In this document: positions 34,647-46,400 of the stretch, in pieces | How positions within the stretch are numbered: position 1 is the first letter of the stretch | Layout: the number at the start of each line of letters is the position of its first letter | From: Capniomyces stellatus | Taxonomy: Eukaryota; Kickxellomycota; Harpellomycetes; Harpellales; Legeriomycetaceae | Direction: 5' to 3' | DNA: 64,000 bases | Assembly: GCA_001661515.1 (NCBI GenBank) | Contig: LUVW01000042.1 | Coordinates: forward strand, 1-64,000 | Made by a program: the position numbers and the translations under genes | Notes under the pieces: model-generated | Seen by the model: the letters and a program-made list of their open reading frames with translations, nothing else | What the model was told of the DNA's origin: nothing | Databases searched by the model: none

Positions 34647-35915
34647 AAAGCTTCACCTAAACCTAACGAAACTGTCCTCATTACTTTTGTTTTCGGGACT
34701 GTATTCCAATTTGATAAATTTACCCCAAGAGGTTGAGAATAACAAGTGCACCAAGATTCCTAGTTCAGAATAATTGTATTTAAATAACAGACGATTTGAA
34801 AGAGGACACTCCGTTGTTTGTGTAGGACCAAACTTTAAAGGAGACTACCGGGTTAAAACCAAGTATATGTAATATTCTGGAATGTATGACGAAAACGACT
34901 TTTTCTGGAAGAGTAATCAAGTCAGCCAAGTGGGTGAACGTGGACAAAGTTGTTCAGTGGAGTGTTTACTGGTTTGTCTATTGAGGAGGCCACTAGATTG
35001 TTGTATACATTTTTTTTTTACCAGTTTACCATAGCTTATACTAAACTAAATTTTGGTCCAAACATGTAAAAGTGAAATAAACCGTTGAATGTCTTGGTTT
35101 CGATAACCACAATCCCGAATTATATAACAGGACCTAATTGATCTATTTTAAATTAGTTTCCGGTAAGTTCCTTATATTGAATCCCAATTGAAATTTTTGA
35201 ACTTATTTTGATCAAGCTTTGGTCAGCAATTGGTTTGATGTTTTTGTTGGGGTTGCCATCGTGATTTATAATACAGTTTCTCTATTTATCACATCCAGAA
35301 ATGGTGCATCCAACAAGATGCTCGACATAAAGTCATTTGACAAGCTGCAGTGTGTTTTTAGAGTAGTCGTTTTTTTATAGAAAATCACAATAACTTGAAC
35401 AATTGGTTGAACTTATGCACGTTTCCTGTTTGTCCGAATATAACATAACCACCAACGATCGCTAGTTGCTCCCAATACATAAAAAGATGATATTTTATGT
35501 TCAGAGTGTAATTAAATGCCACTTTTTTGCTTTTGCTGATCCATTTTTGAGTTTGAATCCTTAGTGTAGCTGGACAAGCCTTTGAACTGACGACACGGAT
35601 TGTGTAAGTTTATAGTATTGGTGGCTCAAAAGGATCGGCAATTAAGGATTACGGTTTCAAAAGCCACAAAGTAATGTGTAGTAACAGTGTAAATTAATAC
35701 CAGCACACTCTTAAAACATAGCACTGTTTCTTGTAACGAGGCGAGTGGTTTCTATTTCCAAAATGGTATATAAATGGAGAGCTGTTCGGGCATTTTTCCA
35801 AATTATCACCAGCTCCTATTTTTTTCCAAAAAATATAAACTGATTGTAGCAAGCCAGCCAATAATATCAAAGGTATAATAGTTCAAAACTCACACACCCA
35901 ACACCCCAACAAAAA
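34647..35915. other. Intergenic region between secreted-protein genes
   Basis: No gene was recognised. The first ~200 bases belong to the duplicated segment. The rest is AT-rich with stops in all frames. Confidence 0.6.
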
Positions 35916-36497
35916 ATGTTTAACCCAAAATTGTTTATCTTGTCGAGCGCCAGTCTCGTGTTTCTTCTATCTAGCAGCATCAGCTCTGCGCCAGCCCCAG
36001 GTGGAGGAAAAAGCACAGGCAAACCAAATGAAAAACTGCCAGGAAACCAGGGCGGTAGCAGTGGCTTGAGTGGAGGGAGCGCTGGATCCAAATACGCCAG
36101 TTCAGGCTTTGGTGGGTCGTCAAACTACAAACAGAATAGTAAAAATGCTGGAGACTATATCAGTATGGATTACTCAAAGGCAGGTTCATCAAATAGCCGT
36201 AATTCGCCACACTCCAAAGATTCTTCATCAAACCCATCATCCTCCAAAGGCTCTTCTTCTAACCCATCATCATCTAAAAATGATGTGTACAAGTACGACC
36301 GTATCAAAAGGAGTGATTTTGATGATATTTATAGTGTTAATGATGTTAGTGATATTAGTGATATTGGTGATATTAGTGATATTAGTGATGTTGGTGACCA
36401 AGAGTCTTCGACTAGACAAAAAGATACCATCAACACAGGCGATTTTCTTAATTCAAACATACCGTCTGAGCCTATGGTTAAAAATTACAACCATTAG
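35916..36497 (+). CDS. Secreted Ser/Gly-rich protein with Kex2-like site (193 aa)
   Basis: The single exon starts with a signal peptide (MFNPKLFILSSASLVFLLSS, cleaved near SSISS/APAPGGG). A Gly/Ser/Lys-rich segment follows (residues ~30-120, with repeated SSNPSSSKGS). A dibasic site in DRIKRSDFDD at ~130 would suit Kex2 cleavage. The C-terminal part is acidic, with a repeated VSDISDIGDISD pattern, and ends NIPSEPMVKNYNH. No enzyme motif and no Cys are seen. The APAPGGG start of the mature protein and the PSEP near the end recall the neighbour at 37491 (TPFPGG and final PSEP), suggesting a local family. It could be a wall-associated or host-interaction protein or a peptide precursor. Function is unknown. 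Confidence 0.68.
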   Translation: MFNPKLFILSSASLVFLLSSSISSAPAPGGGKSTGKPNEKLPGNQGGSSGLSGGSAGSKYASSGFGGSSNYKQNSKNAGDYISMDYSKAGSSNSRNSPHSKDSSSNPSSSKGSSSNPSSSKNDVYKYDRIKRSDFDDIYSVNDVSDISDIGDISDISDVGDQESSTRQKDTINTGDFLNSNIPSEPMVKNYNH

Positions 36498-37490
36498 TTG
36501 AGAAATCCAAACACCCTGTAAGTGAACGTATTTGATATATATACTAGTAGTTCTTGACACCGCTACTACTCTTGTGGATTCAATTTTAACAAATATCTGT
36601 TGTATTTTTTTTTTGAGGCTTTTTAGAGTTAACGGAAAAATATAATCGATTCAGTACATCCAACAGCCTGTTTTTTCATAACACAGCTCTCGGCGTGCAA
36701 GGGATAATATCCCACAGCCAATACTATTCATTACTATTATACCCCATTTCAAAGTTAATATTTTTATTTTTGTTTGTTAGGCTTGTTAGGCTTGTTAGGC
36801 TTGTTGGGTTGGGGGGTTATTTGTCGTATGATCCATGTAGCTTGGCTTAAAAATAAAAACCACAAACAAAATTGGGGCACTGTATTCCGTATTTAGCATT
36901 TAAAAGGCAAAGGCATTTGGGCCCAACTTATCCATAGTTCACGCTAGCCCTGGGAATCTTTATGTCCCAATTACTGTATTTTGAATGTTTGAACCAATGG
37001 TATTGTTTAAAATGTAGCCAGCGATTAAACAAGACCTTCGCCTTAAATGTATTTTTTTTTAATTTTGGGTAAAAATAATGATATCGCTAGTTTTGGGGAA
37101 AGAAATTTTTTGTCCCGGTTTTAATGACGAGGGTGCAGCGGTTGATACTGTTCTGGATTTCTATTATCAATCTCGTGGGTCAAAAAAAAAAGTAAAATAA
37201 CAGGAATTGTGTTGACTGGGGTGCTACCTGTGTATGGCGTTATGCATTGAAGATGAAATGTGCAAGTTTGTAGCAAAGGAAGATATGCTCCAAGTGTGTA
37301 TTTATAGCAAAAGCATAGCTGTAATAAACGAATGTAGTTGTATATTTGTGCTAGTACTTGAGAAGTCAAAAATTATTTAAACTCCGCAAAAAGCGAGAAT
37401 ATTTGAAATTTAAACAAAGTTAAAACTTACTCTTAACTTCAAACAAAATACGCTAATTACCAACAGTAAAAACCAAAAGCAAAAGGCAAA
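36498..37490. other. Intergenic region between the second and third secreted-protein genes
   Basis: AT-rich sequence with no recognised gene. A gttaggctt unit is repeated about four times near 36776-36805. Confidence 0.65.
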
Positions 37491-37802
37491 ATGGTTAGCC
37501 CAAAGTCAGTTTTATATGCTTCAGTATGTGTATTGCTCTTCAGTAGCACATGTGTCAACTCTACACCATTTCCAGGAGGTATATTTTCCAAAGTTCCAAA
37601 AAAAACCCATCCAACGGAACAGGCCAAAATACCGCTAACAACCAGCAGTCTACCTTATCCGTCAAATGGGGTTCCAAACCCAAATTACAACCCAGGGTAT
37701 AAGTATATTGAAGTTCGAGACAGTGATGATGACAATTCAAGAGGCAGCAACGCCCCCCAAAGTTCAACAACATGGTACATAGACTTGCCTTCAGAACCAT
37801 AA
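37491..37802 (+). CDS. Small secreted protein (103 aa) ending in PSEP
   Basis: The frame starts MVSPKSVLYASVCVLLFSST, a signal peptide with predicted cleavage near CVNS/TPFPGG. The mature part is Pro/Thr/Ser/Asn-rich (NPNYNPGYKYIEVRDSDDDN) and ends in TWYIDLPSEP. A Pro-Gly-Gly motif right after the signal peptide and a terminal SEP are shared with the protein at 35916. No Cys remains in the mature part and no known domain is seen. An A-rich leader precedes the ATG, as for the two upstream secreted genes. It is a hypothetical extracellular protein; function is unknown. Confidence 0.65.
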   Translation: MVSPKSVLYASVCVLLFSSTCVNSTPFPGGIFSKVPKKTHPTEQAKIPLTTSSLPYPSNGVPNPNYNPGYKYIEVRDSDDDNSRGSNAPQSSTTWYIDLPSEP

Positions 37803-38231
37803 TCAAGTGCAACTTCAGGGAAGCATGAGAAATACAAGAGAGTAGTCGGTTTAATCTAGCAAATAAAAACCAGCGATCTCTACTCAATAAGCGTTCACAG
37901 CTTCATTGGAGGACAATTATAGTGCCAGATTATTGGAAATTAGGAGTTTATACTGCCATTTATCGTTATTATTATTTATTTATTACTTCACGTAGAATAG
38001 TTTTTCAATTTTCTTACTGGAATACTGTTTTGCTTATTTTTCCTTTAGCTTTAAATATCAAAATTAGGGGGAAAAAATTGACAAAAGGTCTTCGATCATC
38101 AATAAAATCCAACTCTAAACCCACAAATTCCGAAACAAAAAGTTGGAAAAAAGAAAAAAAAAAAAGAAAACGTGCTGCCATTCTAAACTAACAAGGGTCA
38201 AGACTAAGAAATAAAATATATAGATAAAGGT
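37803..38231. other. 3' region before the tRNA ligase gene
   Basis: AT-rich convergent 3' sequence. Short frames here show no family signal. Confidence 0.65.
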
Positions 38232-40868
38232 CTAGAACAGGCCCTTGAGCTTGGTTGCAAACTTTGCACAGATTGGCAGGGCAACACGCCACTTTATTGG
38301 ATCAGAGTTGTAGTTTGCAGGGTATCTATCAGTGGGTTTCTTAAACATGCTTTGTATAAAATCGTTGGTTTCTTTGGCCTTTCTCTTTTTGCTAAAGGCA
38401 ACTGTGACGTGTGGGATTCTGTTGCTACACGCGAGCTGCAGTAGAGAACTGCGTTCTATGTTGGTAGAGTCAGTAATTTGTGTAGCTATGTGGTTGGAGA
38501 GATGAGTCTTGACCAAAATGGGGTCAAGATTCAAGTCTTTGAGCTTATTGCAGTCGTTCACAAATGTCATCGAAGACACTCGAACAGCCAGAAAGTCGCT
38601 TGTGGCCATAACATAGTCAATGGTGCAGGTTACGGCAAGCGGGTTTAAGGGATCAGCTGCATGGAGTTTGCTTGTAATCTCGGCATACGAGTCAAAAAGC
38701 TGTTTATTTTTGCTGTTTGGTGTCTTGGCCGAGTCCTGGTGAACCAAGGTTACATGGCTGTCAGGGATTTGGAAGTCTGGATTCTGGCTCTCCAGGCTGT
38801 CCAGCATCAGAAGAATCTTTTCGCGCGCAAACGGCAGTGTGTTGTTATAGGCCTCGACGTCAGATTTGCCGCCAGCACTTTTTCTCGAGTCTAAAATCTG
38901 TGTGTTTGAGCTAATGATCGACTCGCGAATAATTGACAGAATGTCACCGTCTAAAGATAAACCGTAGTACCTAGGCTTGGACTTGGTCTTGGGTTTTGTA
39001 GCTGAAGAGGTAACGTTCTTCACCACCGTTGGCTTGTAGCTGAATGCAGACTCTAGCGCCCTGCTTATTTGGTTCTTGTCCGGAATAACGATTTTTTCGG
39101 GGAACAGTCTGTTTAGCTCCTTGATAGCGGTGTTTAGATTGGTTTTAGAGTCGGCCAAGGGATCCATGTGTATGATTTCGTCAATCAGGCCATCGCTGGG
39201 CGACCCCTCAATTAGTGGACGGAAGTCCTTGATAAACTTGGCCAGAACATGCTTGAAGTTTGGAGTCCTTGATGGAGTCAGCGATTGGTGGCCCTCACCT
39301 CTAGAAAACACCCGGTCTACAGCCTTGTTGAGCAGCTTATCCTTGTCAATTCTGCTACAGTCCCAATACAGAGCAACAACCTTGCAGCTCGGATCAACAG
39401 TCTTGATGAATTCGCACAGTGTTTTTCGCAGGTCTGGAACATGGTTGTTTCGATCAGCTATCACAAAGCTATTTTCATACAGCGCGGCGAGTATAGAGTT
39501 GTGAAACACTTCGCGAGGGTTTTTCTTGGCGGTTATGTTATCGTTCTGGACATGACCAAAACCAAACAGCTCCGAAAGCGCTAGAGACACCGTTGTTTTC
39601 CCACACGCTATAGTGGCCACCGTCATAATTACAACCTTGCTGCTGCTATTATCCTCGCTTATTTCACCACTTTCAACAGACTTGTTGTACTCTAGAAACC
39701 TGTTTCTCGCATCGATGATACCAATGTTGTTCAGGTAGTCTTCAAACTTCTCTGGGTGGCTTTCGATCTGGCTAATAAACCACGCCGCATACTTTGTTGA
39801 TAGCGGGTATTTGGTTTTAAATGGCGTTTTTTTTAGTATTCTTTTTGATATCTCTCGCCACTCTCTGTACATCAGATACGGCTCGTCGTACTTGATTTTA
39901 AACATGAATTTCTTTTGCGTATCTGTCCTATCACACCTAACCACAAATCCTTCAATCGAGCGTCCGTCCAGTACCGTTGACTCTCTTACTTCATCCGCCA
40001 TCTTTCTCATATCATCTAGCTGGTCAAAGCTGTAACATTTTGTTCGAAAAAACCCAAACTCATCCGCAACTGCCTGAACTGCCTCACTTGGCCAGGTATA
40101 CAGCTCAACAGTGTTTCTATTTACACCATGGATATACAAACCACTATCCTCGGGCTTATACTCCAAAATATGCTCTTCGAATGTGTCGTCACACAGCTCA
40201 AACAAGGCCGTTATTCCATAAGTGTTTAGAAATTTGGCAAAGTCCTTTTCGCTTTTGTTGACTTTTTGCAGGTGCCTCAGCACCCACTCTTTTCCTTTGT
40301 CAGCATGCATCGACGACAGCGAGTTTTTGCTAGTCAACAGTAGCTCATCCTTCGTTGGCGCTGAAATAAGAATAATGCAACCATTCTCTTTAACTGTCAA
40401 CTCGTACGGCCCTCTAGTATTCTCAACAATGTCCTCCCACTACAAACCCATTGATTGTAAATTTGTTAGTAACTATATAGTTGTTTTCTTATGTTATTTT
40501 TTTTTCGTGGTCTATTGTTATGTTAATATGAAAAGGTAACAGATTTAGCTTACAGTTGTGTTTTTTACATCTCCAATATTGTAGAATTTATCATAGCCTC
40601 TTATAACTATCGACGCGGTGTTATCTTCTGAATTTGCTGTAAATAAACCGCGCGCCAAAGTTGGAAATGGACATGGTTTTTTGTAGTACAGGTGCTCAGT
40701 AAATTTCCAATTTGTGACTTCAATGTCCTGTATCTTTACAAGTTTTTTATGGACTACTGCCAACTTTCTGCTTTTATTGGTGAGCGTGTTTAATTCGGCA
40801 ACCAAAGCATCTATTTCTGTTCTTTCTTTGCTGCTTATTTTTAAAACCGGAATATCTTCGATCCTCAT
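38232..40868 (-). CDS. trl1: Fungal tRNA ligase Trl1 (ligase-kinase-cyclic phosphodiesterase)
   Basis: Trl1 joins tRNA halves after intron removal and, in yeast, HAC1 mRNA in the unfolded protein response. Exons 40868-40554 and 40439-38232 join in phase 0 to give 840 residues. The N-terminal adenylyltransferase shows WKFTEHLYYKKPCPFPTLAR, ARGLFT and the nucleotide-binding lysine in ELTVKENGCIILIS (Lys ~122). The central polynucleotide kinase has the P-loop TIACGKTTVSLAL (~381). The C-terminal 2',3'-cyclic phosphodiesterase has both HxT motifs, HVTLVHQDS (~666) and HVTVAFSKK (~781). The start is the first Met after an upstream in-frame stop. All three activities look intact. This domain order is typical of fungi. 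Confidence 0.96.
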
Positions 40869-41520
40869 TCTCAACGCTCTAAACAACCGGGGTTACTATG
40901 ATTATTATATTAGTATCTCTTGCTAACGATCGATCCGTCTGATAGTTTCGAGAAGTTAACAAGTCTAGTGTAGATATCCTTCACACTGGCGATATAAATG
41001 ATTGTGGGTCAAATTTTGGAGTTTAAAATGGACTTATTTGTACAGTAAATGTTTTGATTCTAATTCACAAAAAAAAAAAAAACGAGACTGTAGCTTCCAA
41101 ATTTTATTTAAAAATCCCAATTCATTTTTGCGTCGGTTTGATCAAATCAAAACAAGCGGATTTTCTGTTAAAAACTGCGCATCTTGTTACTTTTCCAGCA
41201 AAGATATTCTTCAGTATTCTTTTCAAATTTTTACTAGGTGCTACGGGAAGGAGGAAGGGGGGAAGAGAAAGACGTAGTTGGCGGTATTGATTGTGTTATA
41301 ACACCAATCGATGTTTAAGATGGATCTAGCGGCTCAGGCAGCTTGAATATCACTTGGAACAACTGCGGCAAACATAAGCAGATAAAGCTTTACAAGCTTA
41401 CGAGCTTATGCTCTTACCATACTTGGTTTTTTTTATAGCGCAGTAGCAAACTTCAGTAGGCTTTCTTTGTTCACTTGCTTGTTTGGCCAAGTAATTAAGT
41501 GGGTACACCTTGATTTACTT

Positions 41521-41576
41521 TATTTTATTTTATTTATATGGTTTATTGGCAACAGAATCAACACAACAAAAACATT
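41521..41576 (+). repeat. Dispersed element family B copy
   Basis: The core atatggtttattggcaacag followed by aatcaacacaacaaaa is shared with 47086-47136 and with the reverse strand at 33701 and 62671. Confidence 0.75.
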
Positions 41577-42998
41577 GTACACCTTGATTGTACCTGGCTT
41601 TTAGCCTTAGATGTATTTTATTTTTGGTGCAATGTTGTTGTATGCTGTTGTGGTATTGAGCAAAAGGCTAATAATACACTGACTCAACCCAGTTGCGCCA
41701 AAGCGGTAAAAATAAATTATACTGAAGACAAATTCAACTCAACTCAACTCGAGTTTTTTTTAAAACAAGCATGGAATGCACCGAGTTTATGCACTAATGA
41801 TGGTATTCGAACACGAAAGAACCTGAAAGATTTTTTGAGACTAGGAACATAATTTTGACTACTTATGCAGTCTTGGCTAATAGGTTCAGTTCTTGCTCAC
41901 ATGGTTTAAGGGTTTAGCAAATAGTTGCAGTTAACATTTGGCAACATGACAAAAAGGCCGCTAATAAAATCAAGCTGATTCAATCTTATTACTAATAGCA
42001 TTGTTTGGGTTAGACTCAAGTTGGTAATTTTTTTTACTAACCAGGCTTTTCCAAATAAAAATGGGAAGGGGAATTGGGTTCGAGTGGGTAAAATGATGAG
42101 GGGAGGAGAGGATATTGTTGTTTTGGCAAGAGCAATAGTATGTGTTTTTTTTCAACGACTTTTAGAGATTTCGAGCCTGATTCATTCATAGCTCTTATCG
42201 ATTGAACCATGGGGTTGTTTAAAACGTAGACAAATTTGAGTTCAGTTAAAAGTTACTAGCAAAATGGGCATAAAGAGTTGAGAATAAATGCACCGCATTT
42301 AAAACACTCTTCCCGGGCTGTTACGCAGAAATTAGAAGAGTGGATGACATTGTTGTAGTCAATTAATTGTTAGGAAGCTCTTTAAACGTAAATGGAAAAA
42401 AAAGGACAAAATTTGATTACTAAGCTTAACTTCCTTAATTTGAATTAAAATATATTAGAGAGCCATTCGTTGTTAAATACTTCAGGTAAGTTTATTGGCC
42501 TGAACAAGGGAAATTCTGGTTAGGAGAAGTTTATCATTGGAATCTGACATATCAACTAAATAAATATTTATTGGCTTCGTAAAGTTATAAAACAGAAGGA
42601 ACTGAAAGAAAGGCAGAGCTACAAAGAGAAAAGGACTCGGGTATCAAAAAAAACGAGAAATGAAAAAATAGGGGGTGGAGAGGAATTTAAGCCGATAGAA
42701 AAATAATTATAGAGAAAAATGGTACAAGAAAATAATGCATTAGAAAAAGAAAAAGGAGAAAACAAGACTACAGAATGGAGTGTAATTTAAAGGATAAATT
42801 AGTTTTGGATATCAGGTGTGAATATAAAGCAAAAGTCGGTTGTACTGCAATAGCTGTTTTAGCATTAATTGTACACCTTAACAGCGCTATACACAGTATA
42901 CAAAAGTAAAATAGAATAAATAAATATCTTGTCGTAACAAAGGTTACTCTAATTACACACTCATAGATTGCTTGAAAACTTTGAATCAACTATAAAGC

Positions 42999-43053
42999 AC
43001 ACACACACACACATTCACGCACAAACACGCACAAACACACACAAACACACACT
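42999..43053. repeat. CA-rich microsatellite
   Basis: A ca dinucleotide run passes into repeated 10-bp units of the form acaaacacgc or acaaacacac. Confidence 0.85.
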
Positions 43054-43460
43054 TGTAAAGTATTTAAACCCAGATTAGGTGAAAATAACAATATAATCCA
43101 AAAAGATAGCTAAAAGGTGGATTAATTGGACAATTGGAGACGAAATCAAAGCTGTAATCACAAAAGTAGAAAACAGGGAGGGAAACAACCGAAAATCAGC
43201 GGTGTACCGGAATTTGAAAGATACTAAACAAAGGTATTGAAGGGAGGCTATAAAGAAGGGAGCCAAAAGATCGAGTATAAATCCAGAGAGTAGGACAAAA
43301 TAAAACAGCAATATCAATAGTAGAAGCAAAAGTAGTAGCAGAGGGGGAATTATAAAAGTTGGTAGTAAGATAATATTTAAACCAAATTCTTTCAAGACCA
43401 AACTCATTGGATTAATCAACAAGGGGAAAAGGGAGCACATTAGTAAAACAATAGGAAACG

Positions 43461-46400
43461 ATGGGGCAGGCTAGCAGCACAATTAAAGAAGAGTATGATG
43501 AGAATTCGGTAAGGAGAGAGCAAGCATATTCGCAGGAAGGCCTGAATGGGCGAAAAGATAGTATGGATAGCGATACGCCAAATGCCAAGGTGCAAAAAAC
43601 AGTAGACAATAATGGGATTGAGAGTAAACACAGCACAAGCTCTAGTTCGATCAGCAGGACACTGGATTACAACCCAATGCTGGAACATAACAACACGCAT
43701 TACAATGTTTCAGGCTCATCTTCGCATAGCGTGCTAAAAACAGAGGAGAATGGGGAAACAATAATCAACAACAGCCGGAAGAAAAGGAAGCGAGCGGCTC
43801 GGCAGGAAACGTCTGTGCAGTTTTACAACTCGAAAAGCAGAGAATTAGGATCAGAGAGCTGTGAAAGTATGGAAAATAACAACGAAGCGAAAGAAGGGCA
43901 CCACGAGGTGCAGGAATACAGGGCTGAGCAAAATGAAGCTGAGAGTAGTGCTGATGTAAAGAGGGACGCGATGGATACAGTAGATGTAGGGTTAGAGATT
44001 AAATGTAGCGATAAAGAACCAGAGAGTTTAGCAACAGAGGCACAAGAAAAGGATGTGAGTAACGAGAAGGAGGATGAAGAGGCGGTTGCCGATGAAGCTA
44101 ACGAGGAGCAAACACAGCGAACAGAAACAATAGATGCATCTAGTCTGATGGAACCGGTGGTGCCGATGGAAGAGAATGGAGGTATTGGGGAAGTGCAAGA
44201 GCGAGTAGTTATAGAAAACGCAGAAGCAGAGGTGGCAGGGGTGAGCCCAAATAATTTATTGGCAGTGGCAGTTGCTAGATCGGTGATTAGAGCAACACGG
44301 CTGGAATTCAGCAGAAATCACCAAAGACAACAAGATGAATTGCGGCTACAAGCCCAAGTCCAAGCCCAAGCCCAAAGTCAAACACAAACACAAAGCCAAG
44401 AACAAAATCAAACACAAAATCAGAGCCAATCGGATAGCGAGGCTATACAGACACAAAACCAAAATCAGAACCAAAATCAAGAAGAACAAAGGCAAGGGCA
44501 AGGGCAAGGGCAAGAACAAGGGCAAGAACAAGAACAAGGGCAAGGACAAAGTGAAGCGAATAGACCCATAAATGGGGAAAATATATGGCCGATTTTACAA
44601 GGTAGTATAGTCCAGGAGCTGGAAATGGGGATTGGGCGGTTTATTCTAGAAATTTTAAACTCGAACGTTAATTTAGTAAATCCAACAGAACGAGAACAGC
44701 CTTTACAAGCAGAGATGCCCGCTACAACGGCACAGTCTGGAGAAGCGAATAGAGAACAGGGACCAGCAACTGATCATGATTCAAGTCAACCGTCCCAAGC
44801 CCAGAATGTGCTTCCAGCTAGCCAGAGCTCAGACATATTCCCAACACTAAACCGACCACGCAGCCAAACAGAAAACCAGACAGAAGAGTTTTCTGCTGCA
44901 CAACCAAGTTCTTTTAGCCGGCCAGGCGTAATGCCAGACACGGCATACAATGGCAATGTTGAGGGGCTGGTAGGGTTTAACAATGAGCAAACTGAAGGCG
45001 AGAATGTCGGGTATATTGATATTCCAGGAAACTACCAGTTCAGAGTGTTTCCGATTCTCCCAGAATCTGCTAGATCGCCAGCACAAGTAGAAGTACAAGC
45101 GGAGGCAGAATCTGCCCAGCCAACCAACCACAACACAAATATTTCGGAGTCACAGATAGATACAGATAGCCACATGGCACCAGAGCCAAACACAGTGGGA
45201 GGTGTTGAGAGCGGTGGTAACAGAGTAGGTGCTGAAGTTGGCGTTGCTGCCGGCAGTAGTGGAGTGGGTTTATCAGAGAGAAATGGCGAATCGACTGACA
45301 ACGATCACCCAGAAATAATAGAGGGTGGATCTAGTGTAGAGGGTGGGTCTAGTGTAGAGGGCAGCAGGTCTGCAGACAGCACAGAGACACCAACAACACT
45401 GCCAGACCATAATTCAGACTCTAATCCCAACAATATTTCAGACTCAAATATTGCTCAGAATACACTGGACCAAGATCAGATCATGCAAACCACACAGCGA
45501 GAGGCTTTGCGAAGAATGTTGCACAATCAAAACGCAGGCCAGCAGCAGATTCCGGTCATCATAGTTGGTGTTCAGTCCAGAACAGCTGCTGAAATAAGCA
45601 ATATGTCTGCTTTTAGGCCCCAGGCTGCTGCAAACCCGCAAGCACAGCCTGGAATTGACAGTGATGACCACCACCGCCAGCCCGGCAGAATCCGGTCGAT
45701 GTTGGGTGGCTTGTATAATAGAATTTCGCGGTTTATGCCAAGCTTTGTTTCTGACACTAATCAGCATGAACCACCAGCCAATCCTGAGTCTGAACTGCCA
45801 TCTCTTTCTGAAACGTTGAGCAGCGCCCTGAATTTGCCGCCACCTAGCAACGACCCTGGCTTTGGTTCAGGTGCACAGCCCATGGGCTCTTCTAGTGAAC
45901 AACAACAACAGCCAAACAATGGGCTTGTAGTATACGTGTTTGCTACTTCCTTTGCGCTTTCTCACCCTCTACTGCTCTCGTTCCTTGCATCCTCTTTGTT
46001 TCCAGGCTTGATGGACAGCACCAACGATGCCTTTTTGGCAAACTCAAATGGTGGACAGCTCTATGACGACTTTATGGCTTTTGCCGAGCTGCTGGGTCAA
46101 GTGCGTCCTCTTACTGCATCCATGGCTGATGTTGAGTCTCAGCTGCCTGTTTATGAGTACTCATTGGAGCCTATTAAACGCAGGCTGACCAGGTTTGTTA
46201 GTGAGCCTGAAATAAACTCCAAAACCCAAACCACCGACCCCGCAAAGGCTGCTCAGACTACTACTGTAGATGGGCCAGACAATCTGGATTCTTATTCGCT
46301 CTCTGCTGAAATCAAGGTTCAGCTACCAGGCGATGTTTCTGATCAGCCTGGCTCTGAAGCTCCCGAAAATAGCGCCTGCTTAAACAACAACGACAGCAGT

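Larger units (their letters stand above)
33414..34854 (+). repeat. Segmental duplication, copy 1
   Basis: This segment matches 62384-64000 almost base for base; roughly ten single-base differences were noticed by eye. Copy 2 also carries eight extra 22-bp units. The left edge lies in an att-act microsatellite touching the NAS2 start codon. The right edge is unknown because copy 2 reaches the window end while still matching (ctaccgggtt in both). The segment includes one dispersed-element copy of each family and the small secreted-protein gene at 34446. It also contains a ggcat pentamer run near 34225. Confidence 0.93.
40869..43460. other. 2.6-kb divergent intergenic region
   Basis: It separates the divergent tRNA ligase and RING genes, so both promoters are expected here. 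No gene was recognised; short frames at 41.0-41.3 kb and 41.5-41.9 kb lack motifs. It contains a family-B element at 41521 and a run of ca dinucleotides plus acaaacacgc units near 42999-43053. The last 500 bases before 43461 are A-rich and are probably the 5' leader of the RING gene. Confidence 0.6.
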
